Below are positions 62,549 to 64,000 of a DNA stretch of 64,000 nucleotides, piece after piece. How positions within the stretch are numbered: position 1 is the first letter of the stretch; every line of letters begins with the position of its first letter. This DNA is from Nonomuraea rubra (lineage in GTDB: Bacteria > Actinomycetota > Actinomycetes > Streptosporangiales > Streptosporangiaceae), in contig NZ_JACHMI010000001.1 in assembly GCF_014207985.1 (NCBI RefSeq), positions 8,973,001-9,037,000 on the forward strand, given 5' to 3'. The position numbers and the translations under genes are program-made. The notes beneath the pieces are model-generated. The model searched no databases and was not told the origin of the DNA. It saw only the letters and a list, made by a program, of their open reading frames with translations.

Positions 62549-63604
62549 ATGACGAGGCTCTCTGTCACACAGCGCGAAGCCGTTCTCGACATCACGGCGA
62601 TCTGCCGGCTCGACCTGGACTCGCGAACCCTGCGCGGCAGGCTCGCCGAGCGGCTGCGCCGCGCCGTTCCCATGGACGCGTACTGCTTCAGCACGATCGA
62701 TCCGTGGACGCTGCTGCGCATCGACGTGGTATCCGACGCGATACCCGCGACCGGTGTCGCCCCAGCCGTGTTCAACGAGTACCTGGTCGAGGACTTCGGC
62801 AAGTTCGCCGACCTGGCCAGGTCCCGTCGTACGGTGGCGATCCTCAGTCAGAGCACCGGCGGCGACCTGGCCGCCAGCCACCGGTTCCGCTCGGTGCTGT
62901 CCCTCATCGAGGCGCGGCACGAGATGCGGGCCGTCTTCGTGGCCGACGGCAGGTGCTGGGGCAGCGTGTCCATGTTCCGCGGCGGCGGACGGGCCGACTT
63001 CACCGACAGTGAGGCCGACCTGCTTCAGGCCATCTCCACCCCCGTCGCAGTGGCGCTCAGGACCGCCGCGTGCCGCAGGGACGCGGCGGTGGGGGTGAGC
63101 GGCGATACCGGCGGTCCCGGGGTCCTGATTCTGGACGGAGGCGGGGGCACGCTGGCCGCCAACGAGACCGCCCGCCGCAATCTGGAGGAACTGCCGCCGT
63201 TCCGGATCGCCGTGCACGAGGTGGCGGCGGCGGCCCGCGCCGGCGACGGCTCCCGTGCCCACGCCAGGGTCCGTACGCGAACCGGCCGCTGGTTGTCGCT
63301 CTGGGGCTCCCCGCTCGACGGGGGTGACGCGGCGGATGTCTCGGTCGTCATCCAGGCGGCCCCTGCCTCGGAGATCTCCCAACTGCTGATGCTCGCCTAC
63401 GCCCTCACTCCCCGTGAGCGGGACGTGTTGCAGCGGGTCATCGCCGGTATGCCGTCCGCCGGAATCGCCACCGAGCTGAGCATCTCCACCAGCACGGTGC
63501 GGGACCACCTCAAGTCCATTTTCGCCAAGGTCGGCGTGCGCAGCCGAGGGCAGCTCGTGTCCCATATTCTCGATGAGCACTACCTGCCGAGCATCGTCCC
63601 GTGA
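62549..63604 (+). CDS. LuxR-family transcriptional regulator with a GAF-like sensor
   Basis: A 351-residue protein. The C-terminal LuxR helix-turn-helix is clear (YALTPRERDVLQRVIAGMPS, ISTSTVRDHLKSIFAKVGVR). Residues about 25-180 form a GAF-like sensor (AVPMDAYCFSTIDPWTLLRI, FRGGGRADFTDSEADLLQAI), followed by a PAS-like middle. There is no receiver domain, so it is not DevR. The ligand is unknown. Divergent from the cupin/MarR remnant, with a shared palindrome between. Confidence 0.85.
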   Translation: MTRLSVTQREAVLDITAICRLDLDSRTLRGRLAERLRRAVPMDAYCFSTIDPWTLLRIDVVSDAIPATGVAPAVFNEYLVEDFGKFADLARSRRTVAILSQSTGGDLAASHRFRSVLSLIEARHEMRAVFVADGRCWGSVSMFRGGGRADFTDSEADLLQAISTPVAVALRTAACRRDAAVGVSGDTGGPGVLILDGGGGTLAANETARRNLEELPPFRIAVHEVAAAARAGDGSRAHARVRTRTGRWLSLWGSPLDGGDAADVSVVIQAAPASEISQLLMLAYALTPRERDVLQRVIAGMPSAGIATELSISTSTVRDHLKSIFAKVGVRSRGQLVSHILDEHYLPSIVP

Positions 63605-63715
63605 CGCCTGTACGGGCGGGTGAAGAAAGTCTTACGGAGATGGATATGAATGCAATGGCCATGTACCCAACTGCACTAAGCTGACCCCTCAGTTGATCAG
63701 CGGCAGGGAATGCAG

Positions 63716-63829
63716 ATGAAGCGCGCACGCGAGCTGCCCCTGGATGGGGTTCTGGTCCAGCGGCTGCGTGACGGTGACGAGCAGACGTTCGCTCTGGTGC
63801 TGGACAGCTGGGCAGTGGGCATGCTGTAG
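63716..63829 (+). pseudogene. ECF sigma factor remnant
   Basis: It starts MKRARELPLDGVLVQRLRDG, then DEQTFALVLDSWAVGML, the region-2 start of an ECF sigma factor. A TAG follows where Arg is expected; the next codons read LAMSFVSTPDVA, still sigma-like, before similarity ends. Only about 50 of the usual ~190 codons remain before the sequence loses meaning toward the window's edge. Confidence 0.65.
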
Positions 63830-64000
63830 CTCGCCATGTCGTTCGTGTCGACACCCGACGTCGCGCTTCCTGCGGCGCTCCCCCTCCCCGGCCCATCACC
63901 GTGCCGGTCGCCGTCGGGCGGCCCGGAGTGAGGATCGCCGTGCCCCGGTCGGCCCGCAGAGACCCGATACGGGGGCCGCAGCGGGGACGCTCCGAGGCCA
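63830..64000. other. Right-edge region without a recognisable gene
   Basis: After the sigma remnant the last 170 bp are GC-rich and hold no frame with protein-like composition. Confidence 0.35.

Noticed and set aside
62549..63604. The LuxR-type gene as the missing DevR
   Set aside because: It lacks a receiver domain with the phospho-acceptor Asp and instead has a GAF/PAS-like N-terminus. It also lies 12 kb beyond the last box.

Overview
The window is high-GC DNA (roughly 70% G+C by eye) from a filamentous-type actinobacterium. The gene set resembles Streptosporangiales or Streptomyces relatives; this is inferred from gene content and codon use, since there is no rRNA to name the organism.

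From the left edge to about 50 kb it is one dense island of genes that in mycobacteria and other actinobacteria belong to the DosR/DevR hypoxia-dormancy response. Layout: end of narH, then narJ and narI (respiratory nitrate reductase); a ribosome-hibernation protein; a NarK-like transporter; adhP; universal stress proteins (USPs); two DoxX paralogues; an Acg-type nitroreductase; a DUF4389 protein; a CPA2 antiporter with its TrkA-C regulator; remnants of P-type ATPases; flavin/PNPOx-like proteins; pflB-pflA; a GNAT/ADP-forming acyl-CoA synthetase; a three-gene CBS/BON operon; hydrogenase maturation genes (hypC, broken hypD, hypE and hupD, and intact hypF); an ABC exporter; gap with an RsbW-like kinase; flavodoxin; phosphoketolase; and a lipid-storage block (DUF1918, two WS/DGAT genes, fadD).

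Almost every transcription unit in this part has, about 30-90 bp before its start codon, one or two copies of a 14-bp palindrome close to GGGACNWWNGTCCC, the DosR/DevR box. The copies usually form pairs 21-24 bp apart. No devR or devS gene lies in the window. Read together, the island would switch cells to nitrate respiration and fermentation (PFL, phosphoketolase, alcohol dehydrogenase, substrate-level ATP from acyl-CoA), park ribosomes, sense adenylates through CBS proteins and store wax or triacylglycerol.

The island is also unusually scarred. Many genes are internally deleted, frameshifted or joined to pieces of other dormancy genes (hypD/hypE, hupD/hypE, ctpF-like ATPase in several pieces, rsbW and acg fragments, USP/hydrolase and cupin/MarR chimeras). 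These may be real decay by short-homology deletion, or assembly errors; reads would decide.

From about 50.5 kb the boxes stop and the DNA becomes accessory: a damaged insertion sequence, a zinc dehydrogenase with a divergent TetR regulator, a RapZ-like remnant, a stand-alone ATPase, an FAD oxidase, two AT-rich patches with palindromes, a STAND-type regulatory ATPase followed by a membrane protein, a cupin/MarR remnant divergent from a LuxR regulator, and an ECF sigma fragment at the right edge. I saw no tRNA, rRNA or CRISPR array.
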